A stretch of 64,000 nucleotides of DNA from SUG1106 sp051883095. GTDB lineage: Bacteria; Bacillota; Clostridia; Peptostreptococcales; Anaerovoracaceae. The translations under genes and the position numbers were made by a program. Below the pieces are notes generated by a model, which did not search any database, was not told the DNA's origin, and saw only the letters and a list, made by a program, of their open reading frames with translations. Positions 33,114-42,282 of this stretch are shown here, piece by piece; within the stretch, counting starts at the first letter, position 1; each line of letters starts with the position of its first letter. The stretch is from positions 1 to 64,000 of the forward strand of contig JBJETB010000019.1 of the NCBI GenBank assembly GCA_051883095.1. Direction: 5' to 3'.

Positions 33114-33983
33114 ATGAATAATAGAAAAAAGGTTGTACTGGTTACACATACGGGCAGTGATATGCCCCTTGCGGAAGCTGAAGCTTTAGGAATTTATATT
33201 ATTCCGGACAAGGTGATTTTCGGCGATAAAGAATACCGCAATATGACAGAAATCACTGCGGAGGAATTTTATGAAAAACTGAATTCGGCAGCAGAACTTC
33301 CAACAAGCTCTCAGCCATCTGTGGGGGATTTTGTTAAAACCTTTCAGAAGGCGGCAGAGGATGCCGATGAAGTTTTGTGCCTTATGATTACTTCTAAAAT
33401 GTCGGGATGTTATCAGACTGCTGTTTCTGCAGCAAAGATGGTCAGCAGTATGGGACTGACAGCCCCTGTTTATGTATATGATACACAGCAGTGCTCTCAC
33501 GGAATGGCGCAGATGGTTCGTGCCGCTGCAGTCATGGCGGAGGGAGGGTTTTCTGCGCATGAAATTATGGATGAACTGACACTGCTGCAGCACAGAATGG
33601 GAGTGTTTTTCGTTCTGGACTCTCTGGAAAATGCAAAAAAGGGAGGCAGGGTCGGTGCCATTACAGCTCACACTGTCAATATGCTGGGAATCAAACCGCT
33701 TCTGATGTTTTCCGACGGACTGGTGAGAGAGTTTGGCATATCACGTAATTTTGATTCGGGAATAAATAAAATAGTAAATCAGTTTATAAAGAAGGGCGAC
33801 AGGTCGTATCCTGTGACGGTTTTTCATGCCGATGCTTCAGAGCGGGCAGAAGCGCTTCGGGAAAAGATTCTGCAAAGTGTTCCTGAGGCAATTATAAGAA
33901 TAGAAACGGTTGGCCCTGTAATAGGTATCTACACAGGCAGCGGCTGTGCCGGAATCGCTTTTACGGAGAAAGAAGGTCTATGA
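33114..33983 (+). CDS. DegV family fatty-acid-binding protein (FakB-like)
   Basis: 289 residues with the DegV fold: VVLVTHTGSDMPLAEAEALG at the start, AAELPTSSQPSVGDFV, MITSKMSGCYQTA and the GKKGGR-type loop (NAKKGGRVGAI). These match FakB residues that hold the fatty-acid carboxylate. Acyl-phosphate made with FakA feeds phospholipid synthesis by PlsX/PlsY. It overlaps the next gene by 4 bases (ATGA). First gene of a four-gene operon. Confidence 0.9.
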   Translation: MNNRKKVVLVTHTGSDMPLAEAEALGIYIIPDKVIFGDKEYRNMTEITAEEFYEKLNSAAELPTSSQPSVGDFVKTFQKAAEDADEVLCLMITSKMSGCYQTAVSAAKMVSSMGLTAPVYVYDTQQCSHGMAQMVRAAAVMAEGGFSAHEIMDELTLLQHRMGVFFVLDSLENAKKGGRVGAITAHTVNMLGIKPLLMFSDGLVREFGISRNFDSGINKIVNQFIKKGDRSYPVTVFHADASERAEALREKILQSVPEAIIRIETVGPVIGIYTGSGCAGIAFTEKEGL

Positions 33984-34501
33984 TCTGGGTTTTGACAGGA
34001 ACGGCGGCATTCGTCATTCTGATTATTTTTGAAGTACAGAAATGCAGGAATGCCCTGAAGAACAGAACTGCTTTTAACCCGTGGTTTGTATTGGGTACTC
34101 TGATGCTGCTGTTATCTTTTGTCGGGATAGCCATGGACAACCATGCTGCAGGAGGAGCGAGACTCGTCTCAGGTATTGTGATTATGACTGCAGGTGTGCT
34201 GTCGTATATTATAGTATTGACCGCAGGCCTTAAAAAGAGAGGATACCTTGAAGATGAACAGAATGCTTCAGTGAGCCGGAAAGGATTATACGGCAGGTTG
34301 CGTCATCCGGGTGTATGGAGTTTTCTGCTGTGCGGAGTGGGTTTCGGTATGGCGTTTACCGGCACAACAGGAAAGGCGCTATGGCTGGTTTTATTGAATT
34401 TGATATATACATGGCTTCAGGACCGTTACTTTTTCCCTGTATATCTTAAAGGATATGAAGAATATAAGAGGGAGGTACCTTACCTGTTTCCAAAATTATA
34501 G
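33980..34501 (+). CDS. ICMT/PEMT-like integral membrane methyltransferase
   Basis: 173 residues with about five hydrophobic segments. The C-terminal block GLYGRLRHPGVWSFLLCG ... YFFPVYLKGYEEYKREVPYL matches the SAM-binding end of the isoprenylcysteine carboxyl methyltransferase / phospholipid methyltransferase family (RHPxY motif and a final EE-x-Y-x-P-like segment). The methyl acceptor is unknown; family members act on lipids or lipidated groups, which fits between a fatty-acid-binding protein and an acyl-adenylating enzyme. Confidence 0.75.
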   Translation: MIWVLTGTAAFVILIIFEVQKCRNALKNRTAFNPWFVLGTLMLLLSFVGIAMDNHAAGGARLVSGIVIMTAGVLSYIIVLTAGLKKRGYLEDEQNASVSRKGLYGRLRHPGVWSFLLCGVGFGMAFTGTTGKALWLVLLNLIYTWLQDRYFFPVYLKGYEEYKREVPYLFPKL

Positions 34502-34537
34502 ATGAAAACAGAATGCTGCAGAAAGGAGGTCGATGTT

Positions 34538-36166
34538 GTGCGTTTTAAAGAAAAACTGTTAAAATGCCAGCCCGGAGAAATCTGGGAGGAGTATTGTGGT
34601 TTTTTGGATTTATCCATGGATGAATATATGAAGATACAATATCGCCTTCTCGACGAGCAGATTGATTTGTTTTCCAAATGTGGACTGGGGCAGAAGATTA
34701 TGCACGGACAGAGACCGTCCGGAGTTGAGGAATTCCGGAGGACTGTGCCTCTGACCACCTATGAGGATTATGCGGAGATTCTGCTTAATAAGAAGAACTC
34801 CATGCTCCCTTCGGAACCGGTTATATGGCTGGAAACTACCTGGGAAAGCGGAAGTCACCCTAAGAAACTGGCGCCTTATACAAGGGAAATGCTGGACGTA
34901 TACACATCCAATATTCTGGCGGCTATGATATTGTCCACCAGCGATCAGAAGGGTAAATTCAGAGTGCATTCCGGAGACAAGGTTCTCTACGGTCTGGCGC
35001 CGCTTCCTTATGCTACAGGGCTGTTTCCGCTGCTCATTGCACCGGAGATGGATATTCGATTTATGCCGTCCCTGGAAGATGCAAAGAAGCTGTCATTCAG
35101 TGAGCAGAACAAGGCCGGATTTTCTTCAGCACTTAAATGCGGTATTGACCAGTTTTTCGGTATGAGCAGTGTTGTATATACAATCACTCGCAATTTCGAA
35201 AACTTCGCATCTTCAGGTTCTGTTTCGCTTAAAAAGCTGTTGGGAATCAGGCCTAAGATGCTTTATCGCCTCATTAAGGCCAGATATTTATGCAATCGTG
35301 ATAATCGTCCGATGAAGCCGAAGGATCTGTTTGACCTGAAGGGCTTTGTATGTGTAGGAACTGATACTGAGCTTTTTAAAAATGAGCTTGAAGAGGCGTG
35401 GGGCAAGAGACCTCTGGAAATTCACGGAGGAACTGAACCATCGTGCATGGGTACTGAAACATGGAGCCGGAACGGACTTGTTTTCTTTCCGGATAATGCG
35501 TTCTACGAATTCATTCCTAAGGATGAAATGCTCAGAAATGAAGAGGATCCGTCATATACACCGAAGACATATCTGATGAACGAGGTTCAGGCAAATCAGG
35601 AGTACGAAATTGTGCTGACGCTATTTAAAGGCGGAGCATTTATGAGATACAGACCGGGTGATATGTACCGCTGCCTTCGTACTGTCAACGAACGTGACGG
35701 TGTAATGCTGCCGCAGTTTGAGTATGTGGATCGGGTACCGTCAGTAATTGATATCGCAGGGTTTACACGTATAACTGAAAGCAGCATCAGCAGAGTTCTG
35801 CAGCTTTCCGGACTGCCTGTAGGAGACTGGTTTGCTCTTAAGGAATATAACGGCGACAAGGTATCATTTATGCATTTCTATGTGGAAATCGATGTGAGCA
35901 CTCCGGAGGCTGCATATTTGGACGAGCAGCTGATTCGTGAGCATTTCGGTGTATATTTCCGCCATTATGACCATGATTACAACGATCTAAAGCGTCTTTT
36001 GGGAGTGGAGCCTCTGATGGTTACCATTCTCCCTGTGGGGTCGCTTAAAAAATATGAGAATCGGTTTGGGAAAAAAATACGCAGAATCAATCCGTCCGCG
36101 CAGGACGTAATTGATCTCCGTTATCTTCTGAATGAACCGATATGGCAGGGAGGTGCGAGACTGTGA
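34538..36166 (+). CDS. GH3 family acyl-adenylating enzyme
   Basis: 542 residues of the GH3 (auxin-responsive promoter) family. Plant members adenylate a carboxylic acid and join it to an amino acid. Visible: ATP-binding segment ESGSHPKKLAPYTREML, the acyl-AMP site HGGTEPSCMGTETWS followed by FFPDNAFYEFIP, and FKGGAFMRYRPGDMYRC. An ATG at 34502 is in frame, but AAAGGAGG at 34522-34529 supports the GTG used. It overlaps the next gene (GTGA). Bacterial GH3 substrates are poorly known; an acyl-amino acid or acyl-ester product is plausible. Confidence 0.82.
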   Translation: MRFKEKLLKCQPGEIWEEYCGFLDLSMDEYMKIQYRLLDEQIDLFSKCGLGQKIMHGQRPSGVEEFRRTVPLTTYEDYAEILLNKKNSMLPSEPVIWLETTWESGSHPKKLAPYTREMLDVYTSNILAAMILSTSDQKGKFRVHSGDKVLYGLAPLPYATGLFPLLIAPEMDIRFMPSLEDAKKLSFSEQNKAGFSSALKCGIDQFFGMSSVVYTITRNFENFASSGSVSLKKLLGIRPKMLYRLIKARYLCNRDNRPMKPKDLFDLKGFVCVGTDTELFKNELEEAWGKRPLEIHGGTEPSCMGTETWSRNGLVFFPDNAFYEFIPKDEMLRNEEDPSYTPKTYLMNEVQANQEYEIVLTLFKGGAFMRYRPGDMYRCLRTVNERDGVMLPQFEYVDRVPSVIDIAGFTRITESSISRVLQLSGLPVGDWFALKEYNGDKVSFMHFYVEIDVSTPEAAYLDEQLIREHFGVYFRHYDHDYNDLKRLLGVEPLMVTILPVGSLKKYENRFGKKIRRINPSAQDVIDLRYLLNEPIWQGGARL

Positions 36167-38679
36167 CTTCCCTGAATGATCTGATGTTTACGCTTATACC
36201 TATGATCGCCATCATAGCGAATGTATTTTTGCTGTTTACACTTCTGTCTGCAAAAAAGGATTCCTCAGTCAAAGCCTTTATGGGGCTGCTTGTGGCCTTC
36301 CTTTTGTGGTCGGTAGGTGCGTTTTTTATGCGATGTCAGATGTATCCCGGCACAGATTTCTGGTGGAAGATATCATTGACCGGTATATTTATGGTGCCGT
36401 ATTTGTATTATTTGCTGTTTGCGGCGTATACAGAGCAGAGAGGAAACTTCTTTAAGCTGCTTCTGGGTGCGGGAACACTGATAATGGTGGTTCTTAATTT
36501 CTTTAACGTGTTCATGACAGCACCTGTTCTGACCGTAACAGATGGGCAGAGTGTTTCTGATTATTCCGTAAAGTGGCCGGCAGTATTTCCGTTAGCTTTG
36601 ACTCTGATGATTTTTATCTGTATCGGAAAGATGCTTTTTAAGACAGTTAAAGAGCAGGATATGCCAATCCGCTACCTGATGCCTCTGTTTGCAGGTATTT
36701 TCATTATGCTGGTAGGAATATGCATCAATACGATTTTTACATCCCTGCCTACTGACACATTGGGATGCGCTTTAAACGCAATCTGCATTTATTACGCTTT
36801 TTATAAAAAACGCTTCTATGCACTGAGCCAGATTACATCAAAAGGATCGATGTATGTAATATCAATTCTGCTTATCGGACTGGCTGTTTCCAGATTTTAC
36901 AAGATAGCGGAGGGCGCTCTGAAGGGGCATATTTCTGACGGAATATCTGTAGACATCAGGCTGATTGTCACCGTGTTATGTTCGGCACTGGCTATTTTAC
37001 TGTTTATTGGCCTGAACAAGCTGAACGAAGGGTTATTTGTCAAGGATCAGCTTCGCAGAGATGACAGAGTTCATGAGTTTTCATCGGGGATTAATTCAAC
37101 TCTCCATACCGATGAAATTCTCATCCGGTTTGCCGATCTGGTGCAGAAAGAGATCCCTATAGACCATATGTATATATGTATGTATGACGACGACATTCAG
37201 GCTTTCACATCAGATGTGAAAATTCAAAGCCTGGAAATGCCGATATCCCTGCGCAGAGATCATCCTCTGGTTGAGAGGCTGGAGAAAACAAGAGGTGGAA
37301 TCCTATATGCGGATTTTCAGAAAACTGCGGCATACAAGAGCATGTGGGAAAAAGAAAAGATGCAGCTTTCAGCGGCACATGCAGCATATATTCTGCCTTT
37401 CTTCGGAGAAAAACAGATTTTGGGCTTTGCTATTTTTTCGGAGAAAGATAATCATAAACCATATACTTATGAGGAGATCAACTTCCTTGAGTCGGTTGGC
37501 TCTGTAGCATCTATTGCGCTTAAAAATGCGGTATTGTATCAGGTGCTTGAAAAAGAAGCGCTGCTGGATTCTTTAACAGGGCTGCTTAACCGGAGAACTT
37601 TTAATAAGAGAATAGAGGAGCAGTTTGAGAAAAAAGCAGCTCCGATTACACTTGTGCTGTTTAATCTGGATGATTTTAGTCTGTATAATGAGCTGTACGG
37701 CAGTGATGAAGGTGACCGGATGCTTATCCGCTTCGGAAAGATGCTGGAGGAGGTTTTTGGCAGCGGATCGATTATTGCAAGATACGGTGGAAAAGAATTT
37801 GCAGTTCTGCTCCCGTTTTGTGATGCATTGACAGCAAAGGAACTGGCAGAGAGGGTGCAGAATGTCCTTAGAGACCATATTGCCCGGAGCAGGGAAAGCG
37901 TTAAGAAATTCCTGACCTTTTCAGCAGGAATCTGCAGTTATCCGACGGTGGCTTCCAATGAAAACCAGTTGATTTCGTATGCGAATATGGCTGTTTTTCA
38001 GGTGAAACATCATGGTAAAAACAGCATCAAAACATATGATGCTCATATGATGCAGCAGGAAGATGATTGTGACGGAAAAGAATATGACGGAAAAGGAATA
38101 GAAGGCCTTACATCTACAATTTATGCTCTTACTGCGGCAATTGATGCAAAGGATCATTATACTTTCAATCACTCCCAGTGCGTTTCGAAATATGCGACAT
38201 GCCTTGCAGAAAGTGCCGGCTTTGATGCGGACCTTGTGGAGATAATTCGTCAGGCAGGACTGCTTCACGATATAGGAAAGATCGGAATACCGGACAGCAT
38301 TCTTACCAAGCAGGGGAAGCTGTCTAACGAAGAGTTTGCAATTATGCGTCAGCATGTTGAACGTTCCATTGAGATGATCCGACATTTACCGTCTCTTGAT
38401 TATGTGATTCCGGCCGTGCTCGGACACCATGAACGGTTTGACGGAAAGGGCTATCCGAGGGGAATCTCAGGTGAGGATATTCCGATAAGTGCCAGATGCC
38501 TGACTGTTGCGGATGCTTTTGATGCTATGGTATCTAAGCGTTCGTATAAGAATAAGATGCCGGTGGAAAAAGCCTTAGAGGAAATCGAAAGAAATCTTGG
38601 CACACAGTTCGACCCTGATTTAGGCAGACTGTTCATCAATCTGGTAAGAAATGGAACAATAGAGGCTATAGACTACTAG
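36163..38679 (+). CDS. 7TM-GAF-GGKEF-HD-GYP protein, probable c-di-GMP phosphodiesterase
   Basis: 838 residues. An N-terminal seven-helix sensor region of the histidine-kinase-N 7TM type (to about 290), a GAF-like domain (~310-460), a GGDEF domain whose active-site motif is RYGGKEF (K at 544 instead of D/E), and an HD-GYP domain with HDIGK (702-706) and HHERFDGKGYP (755-765). The HD-GYP domain looks active and would hydrolyse c-di-GMP; the GGDEF domain is probably not a cyclase and may be regulatory. GGGAGG precedes the GTG, which overlaps the GH3 stop. It is in the same transcript as a fatty-acid-binding protein and acyl-modifying enzymes, which hints at a lipid-type input signal. Confidence 0.9.
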   Translation: MTSLNDLMFTLIPMIAIIANVFLLFTLLSAKKDSSVKAFMGLLVAFLLWSVGAFFMRCQMYPGTDFWWKISLTGIFMVPYLYYLLFAAYTEQRGNFFKLLLGAGTLIMVVLNFFNVFMTAPVLTVTDGQSVSDYSVKWPAVFPLALTLMIFICIGKMLFKTVKEQDMPIRYLMPLFAGIFIMLVGICINTIFTSLPTDTLGCALNAICIYYAFYKKRFYALSQITSKGSMYVISILLIGLAVSRFYKIAEGALKGHISDGISVDIRLIVTVLCSALAILLFIGLNKLNEGLFVKDQLRRDDRVHEFSSGINSTLHTDEILIRFADLVQKEIPIDHMYICMYDDDIQAFTSDVKIQSLEMPISLRRDHPLVERLEKTRGGILYADFQKTAAYKSMWEKEKMQLSAAHAAYILPFFGEKQILGFAIFSEKDNHKPYTYEEINFLESVGSVASIALKNAVLYQVLEKEALLDSLTGLLNRRTFNKRIEEQFEKKAAPITLVLFNLDDFSLYNELYGSDEGDRMLIRFGKMLEEVFGSGSIIARYGGKEFAVLLPFCDALTAKELAERVQNVLRDHIARSRESVKKFLTFSAGICSYPTVASNENQLISYANMAVFQVKHHGKNSIKTYDAHMMQQEDDCDGKEYDGKGIEGLTSTIYALTAAIDAKDHYTFNHSQCVSKYATCLAESAGFDADLVEIIRQAGLLHDIGKIGIPDSILTKQGKLSNEEFAIMRQHVERSIEMIRHLPSLDYVIPAVLGHHERFDGKGYPRGISGEDIPISARCLTVADAFDAMVSKRSYKNKMPVEKALEEIERNLGTQFDPDLGRLFINLVRNGTIEAIDY

Positions 38680-38721
38680 CTCAGTTTTCTGTGCACATAA
38701 CAAATTAAAGCATGAAGAGGG

Positions 38722-38761
38722 TGTCCCAGCGGACAGAAATGTTTCGCCGGGGCATTTTTTT
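38722..38761 (+). terminator. Terminator of the HD-GYP operon
   Basis: TGTCCC pairs with GGGGCA, the stem continues inward through GCGGACA / TGTTTCGC, and T7 follows. The stretch from here to 38950 holds a short frame without family features and a weak hairpin near 38863-38888; no riboswitch was recognised there. Confidence 0.75.
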
Positions 38762-38950
38762 GCGCTTTTTTACGAAATTGGCAGAGTTGGGTCGAAAGAA
38801 CACTAACGGATGCCACTTTACGGCAGAGGGAGTCGGGTATATCTTTTTTTATGTAGACCACTTTGGCAAAGGGAGTATTGCCGAAATGGTATTTTTACTG
38901 GAGGAAAGGGGACGATAATTTGAGAGATATGATAAAAGGGGGATAATTAT

Positions 38951-40894
38951 ATGAGGAAATTTTTTGCGATCACTTTGATTGCAATGATGCTGACGTGCTT
39001 TATGCCGTCGGCGGCGTTTGGTGCCACCAGCGAAGAAGAAACTATTATATCTGCAGATTGTTCGAAAACAGCAACTGAATTGACTTCGGATTACAAGTCT
39101 GATGTAACATTATCATTCCCATCTGAGGAGACGGAGCTTGTAACAGATATCGTGTTTGTACTGGATAAATCAACAAGTGCAGAACTTGAACAAAAGGCAC
39201 TTGATATGCTGAAAGACTTAAAAAGCAGAGTTGATTATACAGGTGCAAAAGTAAAAGTTGGAGTGGTTATTTTTAACAAGGAAACCCATCCCTATGGTTT
39301 TTATGATCTGAGCAAAGAGTATGATGACATAGAAAGTGCAATTGAAACAGAAATCAAAAGTGGAACCAATCTCCATGCAGGATTATTGACAGGAAAAGAA
39401 ATGCTTGATGGAGACACGAGTGTACCTGCAGAACGAAAATATTTAATTACGGTCAGTGATGGTATCACATATATGTTTAACACTGAGCCAACTGCGATTG
39501 CATTGTCTAACGGAGATAGCGACAAGTCAGAAAGCGCCTTTGCAGGACCGGACAACTGGGGTGTGAAATATGAAAATAATTCTTTAATACCGGGAGACTG
39601 GACAGAATGGTTGAAAGATATTGGCAGTAAGGTTGCTTCAGATGGAAACAAATATGATATGCCATATGATCAAATAAAAATTGGGGAGACGAAAGAGAAG
39701 TATCTTACTAAAGCGACTTCACAGGAACATGCAATGTCTATTGACAAAGCTTTATATTTGTCAAACCAGGTATATCAGGAGGCCAAAGAAGAAGGATACC
39801 ATTGCTTTGCAATGTGTGCTGACACATCATCGTACAATCAGTATGCATGGGGGCCGTCATTTATACGTTACCTGGCGGGAGATAAAACAGTTTCTTTTGA
39901 TGATATAGAAAGACATGTTGTCTATGCTGTATCAGAGAATTCTGTTGTAAAGGATTTCATAGGAAAGGGTATTGATAACCTGAACTGCCAATATAATTTT
40001 GATTTCGTGCAGGATTATAATATGGTTGTGAAGGTTGGTGAAAAAGTCTACACCTGCAATGAACCTGAAAAAAATGAAGAAACCGGTACAATGACTTATG
40101 TTTTTACACGTGAAAATGACAATGCTAATTTCAAACTTGTGTATTACCCGGGAGAAAATGAGCACTTTGAATGGTATATTAATCAGCCGATTACCAATTT
40201 TGAAAGAGTACAGCTGACATTCCAGGTGAAGCTTACAAATCCTTCGGGCGTAGAAGGAACTCATAATGTATACACTAACGATGGTCATGCTGTTTTAATA
40301 CCAACAGATAGCACAGGTATGCAGGGAAATTCCGTGAAATTTCCAATTCCTCAGGTTTCGTATACAGTAAAAAAGGCTGAGCCTCCTGTACCAATTTATC
40401 CGACATACACTTCTGTTTCAGTTCACAAGGAATGGAAACTGGATGATGGAGGCGCAGCAGCAGATTCTGTAACTGTTCAGCTTTACAGGAACGGAGTGAA
40501 ATATCCGGGAGGAGAGGTAACACTCAGCAAAGATAATAACTGGAGTCATACATGGAGACCTGTATATGCATATGGCGATGTATGGACTGTGGAAGAAGTG
40601 AATGTGCCGGAAGGCTTTACTGCAACTGTGACGAAAGCCGCGTATTTGAATGATTTCACTGTTGTCAATGATGATGTGAAACCGTGTCCTGCTGATCCGA
40701 CAGACCCGACAGAACCTGAAAAGCCTGCCAAGCCGGAAAAACCTTGCAAGCCGGAAAAACCTTGCAAGCCGGACACCGAAGTTCCTAAGACAGGTGATGC
40801 TGCTCCGGACGTTATGCTTATAAACACCTTCGCACTTACCCTTTCCGCGTTAGGTGGAATGCTGATCTGGTACAGAAAAAAAGCAAAAAGATAA
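38951..40894 (+). CDS. Sortase-anchored VWA-domain adhesin
   Basis: 647 residues. Signal peptide MRKFFAITLIAMMLTCFMPS is closely related to that of the adhesin at 26137. A von Willebrand A domain carries the MIDAS motif DKSTS (72-76) in DIVFVLDKSTS and the VSDG loop. After about residue 350 comes a beta-rich stalk. KKAEPPVPIYP puts Pro-Pro-Val-Pro at 478-481. A Cna-B domain follows (VSVHKEWKLDDG ... DVWTVEEVNVPEGF ... TVVNDD, with the Lys/Glu expected for an isopeptide bond). The end is a Lys/Pro linker (KPEKPCKPEKP), VPKTGD (611-616), a hydrophobic helix and RKKAKR. It resembles pilus-tip or collagen-type adhesins. AAAGGGGG precedes the ATG. Confidence 0.9.
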   Translation: MRKFFAITLIAMMLTCFMPSAAFGATSEEETIISADCSKTATELTSDYKSDVTLSFPSEETELVTDIVFVLDKSTSAELEQKALDMLKDLKSRVDYTGAKVKVGVVIFNKETHPYGFYDLSKEYDDIESAIETEIKSGTNLHAGLLTGKEMLDGDTSVPAERKYLITVSDGITYMFNTEPTAIALSNGDSDKSESAFAGPDNWGVKYENNSLIPGDWTEWLKDIGSKVASDGNKYDMPYDQIKIGETKEKYLTKATSQEHAMSIDKALYLSNQVYQEAKEEGYHCFAMCADTSSYNQYAWGPSFIRYLAGDKTVSFDDIERHVVYAVSENSVVKDFIGKGIDNLNCQYNFDFVQDYNMVVKVGEKVYTCNEPEKNEETGTMTYVFTRENDNANFKLVYYPGENEHFEWYINQPITNFERVQLTFQVKLTNPSGVEGTHNVYTNDGHAVLIPTDSTGMQGNSVKFPIPQVSYTVKKAEPPVPIYPTYTSVSVHKEWKLDDGGAAADSVTVQLYRNGVKYPGGEVTLSKDNNWSHTWRPVYAYGDVWTVEEVNVPEGFTATVTKAAYLNDFTVVNDDVKPCPADPTDPTEPEKPAKPEKPCKPEKPCKPDTEVPKTGDAAPDVMLINTFALTLSALGGMLIWYRKKAKR

Positions 40895-40919
40895 ATAAAA
40901 CTTTTGTTGTTCCTTTTCC

Positions 40920-40961
40920 AAAAGCACCTTGGGGCATTAAACAAGCTTCAGGGTGCTTTTA
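40920..40961 (+). terminator. Terminator of the VWA adhesin gene
   Basis: AAAAGCACC / GGTGCTTTT with a loop of about 23 bases that can pair further, followed by an AT-rich end. Confidence 0.75.
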
Positions 40962-40983
40962 TTGTGCCTGCAGATTATTACTG

Positions 40984-41013
40984 TTGACAGAGTATGCTCG
41001 GGCACGGTAGAAT
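40984..41013 (+). promoter_or_regulatory. Promoter of the amino-acid permease gene
   Basis: TTGACA (40984-40989) and TAGAAT (41008-41013), spacer 18. Confidence 0.7.
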
Positions 41014-41052
41014 AAATGGAATCTGCAGTTAACAGAAAGGAAAGCATATAAT

Positions 41053-42207
41053 ATGGAAATAAAAAGCGAAGCGGAGCTGACCTTTGCTGAAGCCGCCAGT
41101 ATTATTATTGGCCATGGCGTGGGAGCGGGGATATTGTCAGTGCCCTTCATAGCATCGCGAAACAGTATAGGAGACCTGATCTGGATAATGGTCCTGGTAT
41201 ATTGCATCAATCTGCTGCTGCATCTTATGATTGCGGAGCTTTCTCTGCACAATGGAGGTGCACAGTTTATCAAATGTTTTGAAAATGACCTTTTTATCGG
41301 TCACGGACGCAAAATCTTTACATATGGTGCGTTTGTACTGCTTGGGCTTTCTGTAATTATAAATGTAAGCGGCTTTATAACAGGCGGTGGTGCCGTACTG
41401 GTTTCATGGTTAGGTCTTGCACCGTGGGCGGCCATGAGCCTGTTTTATGTGGTTGCGGCAGGCGTGGTCTTTTATGGCATGAAGCTGGTAGGCATATTAG
41501 AAAAAATAGCCGTGTTTTTTATGACTGCAGTCATAGCCATTCTGGCGGCAGCAGCTCTAAGTTCAGGCTCGGCAGAATTTCATGGAAGCAGAATTGCATG
41601 GACAAATGTTATGGCCCTATATAGCATGGTGTCATTTTCACTGTCAGCGGTAATGTCAGTTCCCCAGGTAGTAAAGGGCCTTAACGGCAGCCGGAGGAAA
41701 ATAACAGGGGCCATTGCCGCAGGAACAGGCTTTAATCTTGCTCTTGTTGCAGTTATAACATTCATTACTCTCTTCAATGTAGGAAGCGATATTACTGAAA
41801 ACGGCGCTCTGGTGGATTTGTCAGCCAGGCTGGGCGGCTGGGTCAGCATAGTGGGGTATGTGTTTTCTCTGCTGGCCCTGGCAACTTCGTTCTGGGCCAA
41901 TACGCTGAATTTAAGAGATGTTTTTGCTGAACAGACCGGAATTAGCAATCAGAAAAGCTGGATAATAACTTCTCTTCCTTGCCTGTTTATAGCACTTCTG
42001 GGGCTGACCAGCTTTGTAGGATTTTCACGCTTAGCGGGGGCTGTTCAGGTGCTGACCGGGGTAGGAGTAATAGCAGCATATAACCATGCGAGAAAGAGAA
42101 CGAAGTCAAGTCCCATCTGCGGAAGACTGGGTACGATACCTTTCCAGGTAATTGTCGTAATTGGTTCGCTCGCCGCCACAGCGGGTTCTCTTTTGAAAAT
42201 ATTGTAA
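41053..42207 (+). CDS. APC-superfamily amino-acid permease
   Basis: 384 residues with about eleven hydrophobic helices. The start EAASIIIGHGVGAGILSVPF is the glycine-rich first helix of the aromatic amino-acid / HAAAP and related permeases. Secondary transport of an amino acid is the likely role; the substrate cannot be fixed. It is a single gene behind its own promoter. Confidence 0.8.
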   Translation: MEIKSEAELTFAEAASIIIGHGVGAGILSVPFIASRNSIGDLIWIMVLVYCINLLLHLMIAELSLHNGGAQFIKCFENDLFIGHGRKIFTYGAFVLLGLSVIINVSGFITGGGAVLVSWLGLAPWAAMSLFYVVAAGVVFYGMKLVGILEKIAVFFMTAVIAILAAAALSSGSAEFHGSRIAWTNVMALYSMVSFSLSAVMSVPQVVKGLNGSRRKITGAIAAGTGFNLALVAVITFITLFNVGSDITENGALVDLSARLGGWVSIVGYVFSLLALATSFWANTLNLRDVFAEQTGISNQKSWIITSLPCLFIALLGLTSFVGFSRLAGAVQVLTGVGVIAAYNHARKRTKSSPICGRLGTIPFQVIVVIGSLAATAGSLLKIL

Positions 42208-42209
42208 TA

Positions 42210-42238
42210 TTGACACAGTGCTGTCAGAGTCATATAAT
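42210..42238 (+). promoter_or_regulatory. Consensus promoter of sppA
   Basis: TTGACA (42210-42215), 17-base spacer, TATAAT (42233-42238): a perfect sigma-A consensus, directly after the permease stop. Confidence 0.9.
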
Positions 42239-42282
42239 GAAAAAAACTGCGAAAACAGTCGAAATATGAAGGAGGACGTAAT

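Noticed and set aside
38712..38918. 68-codon frame between the HD-GYP gene and the VWA adhesin gene
   Set aside because: It runs through the terminator of the upstream operon, has no good ribosome site and no family resemblance.
38764..38950. A fifth c-di-GMP riboswitch (class I or II) upstream of the VWA adhesin
   Set aside because: No GACGCAAAGC or class-II core was found; only a weak TTTGGCAA/TTGCCGAAA hairpin is present.
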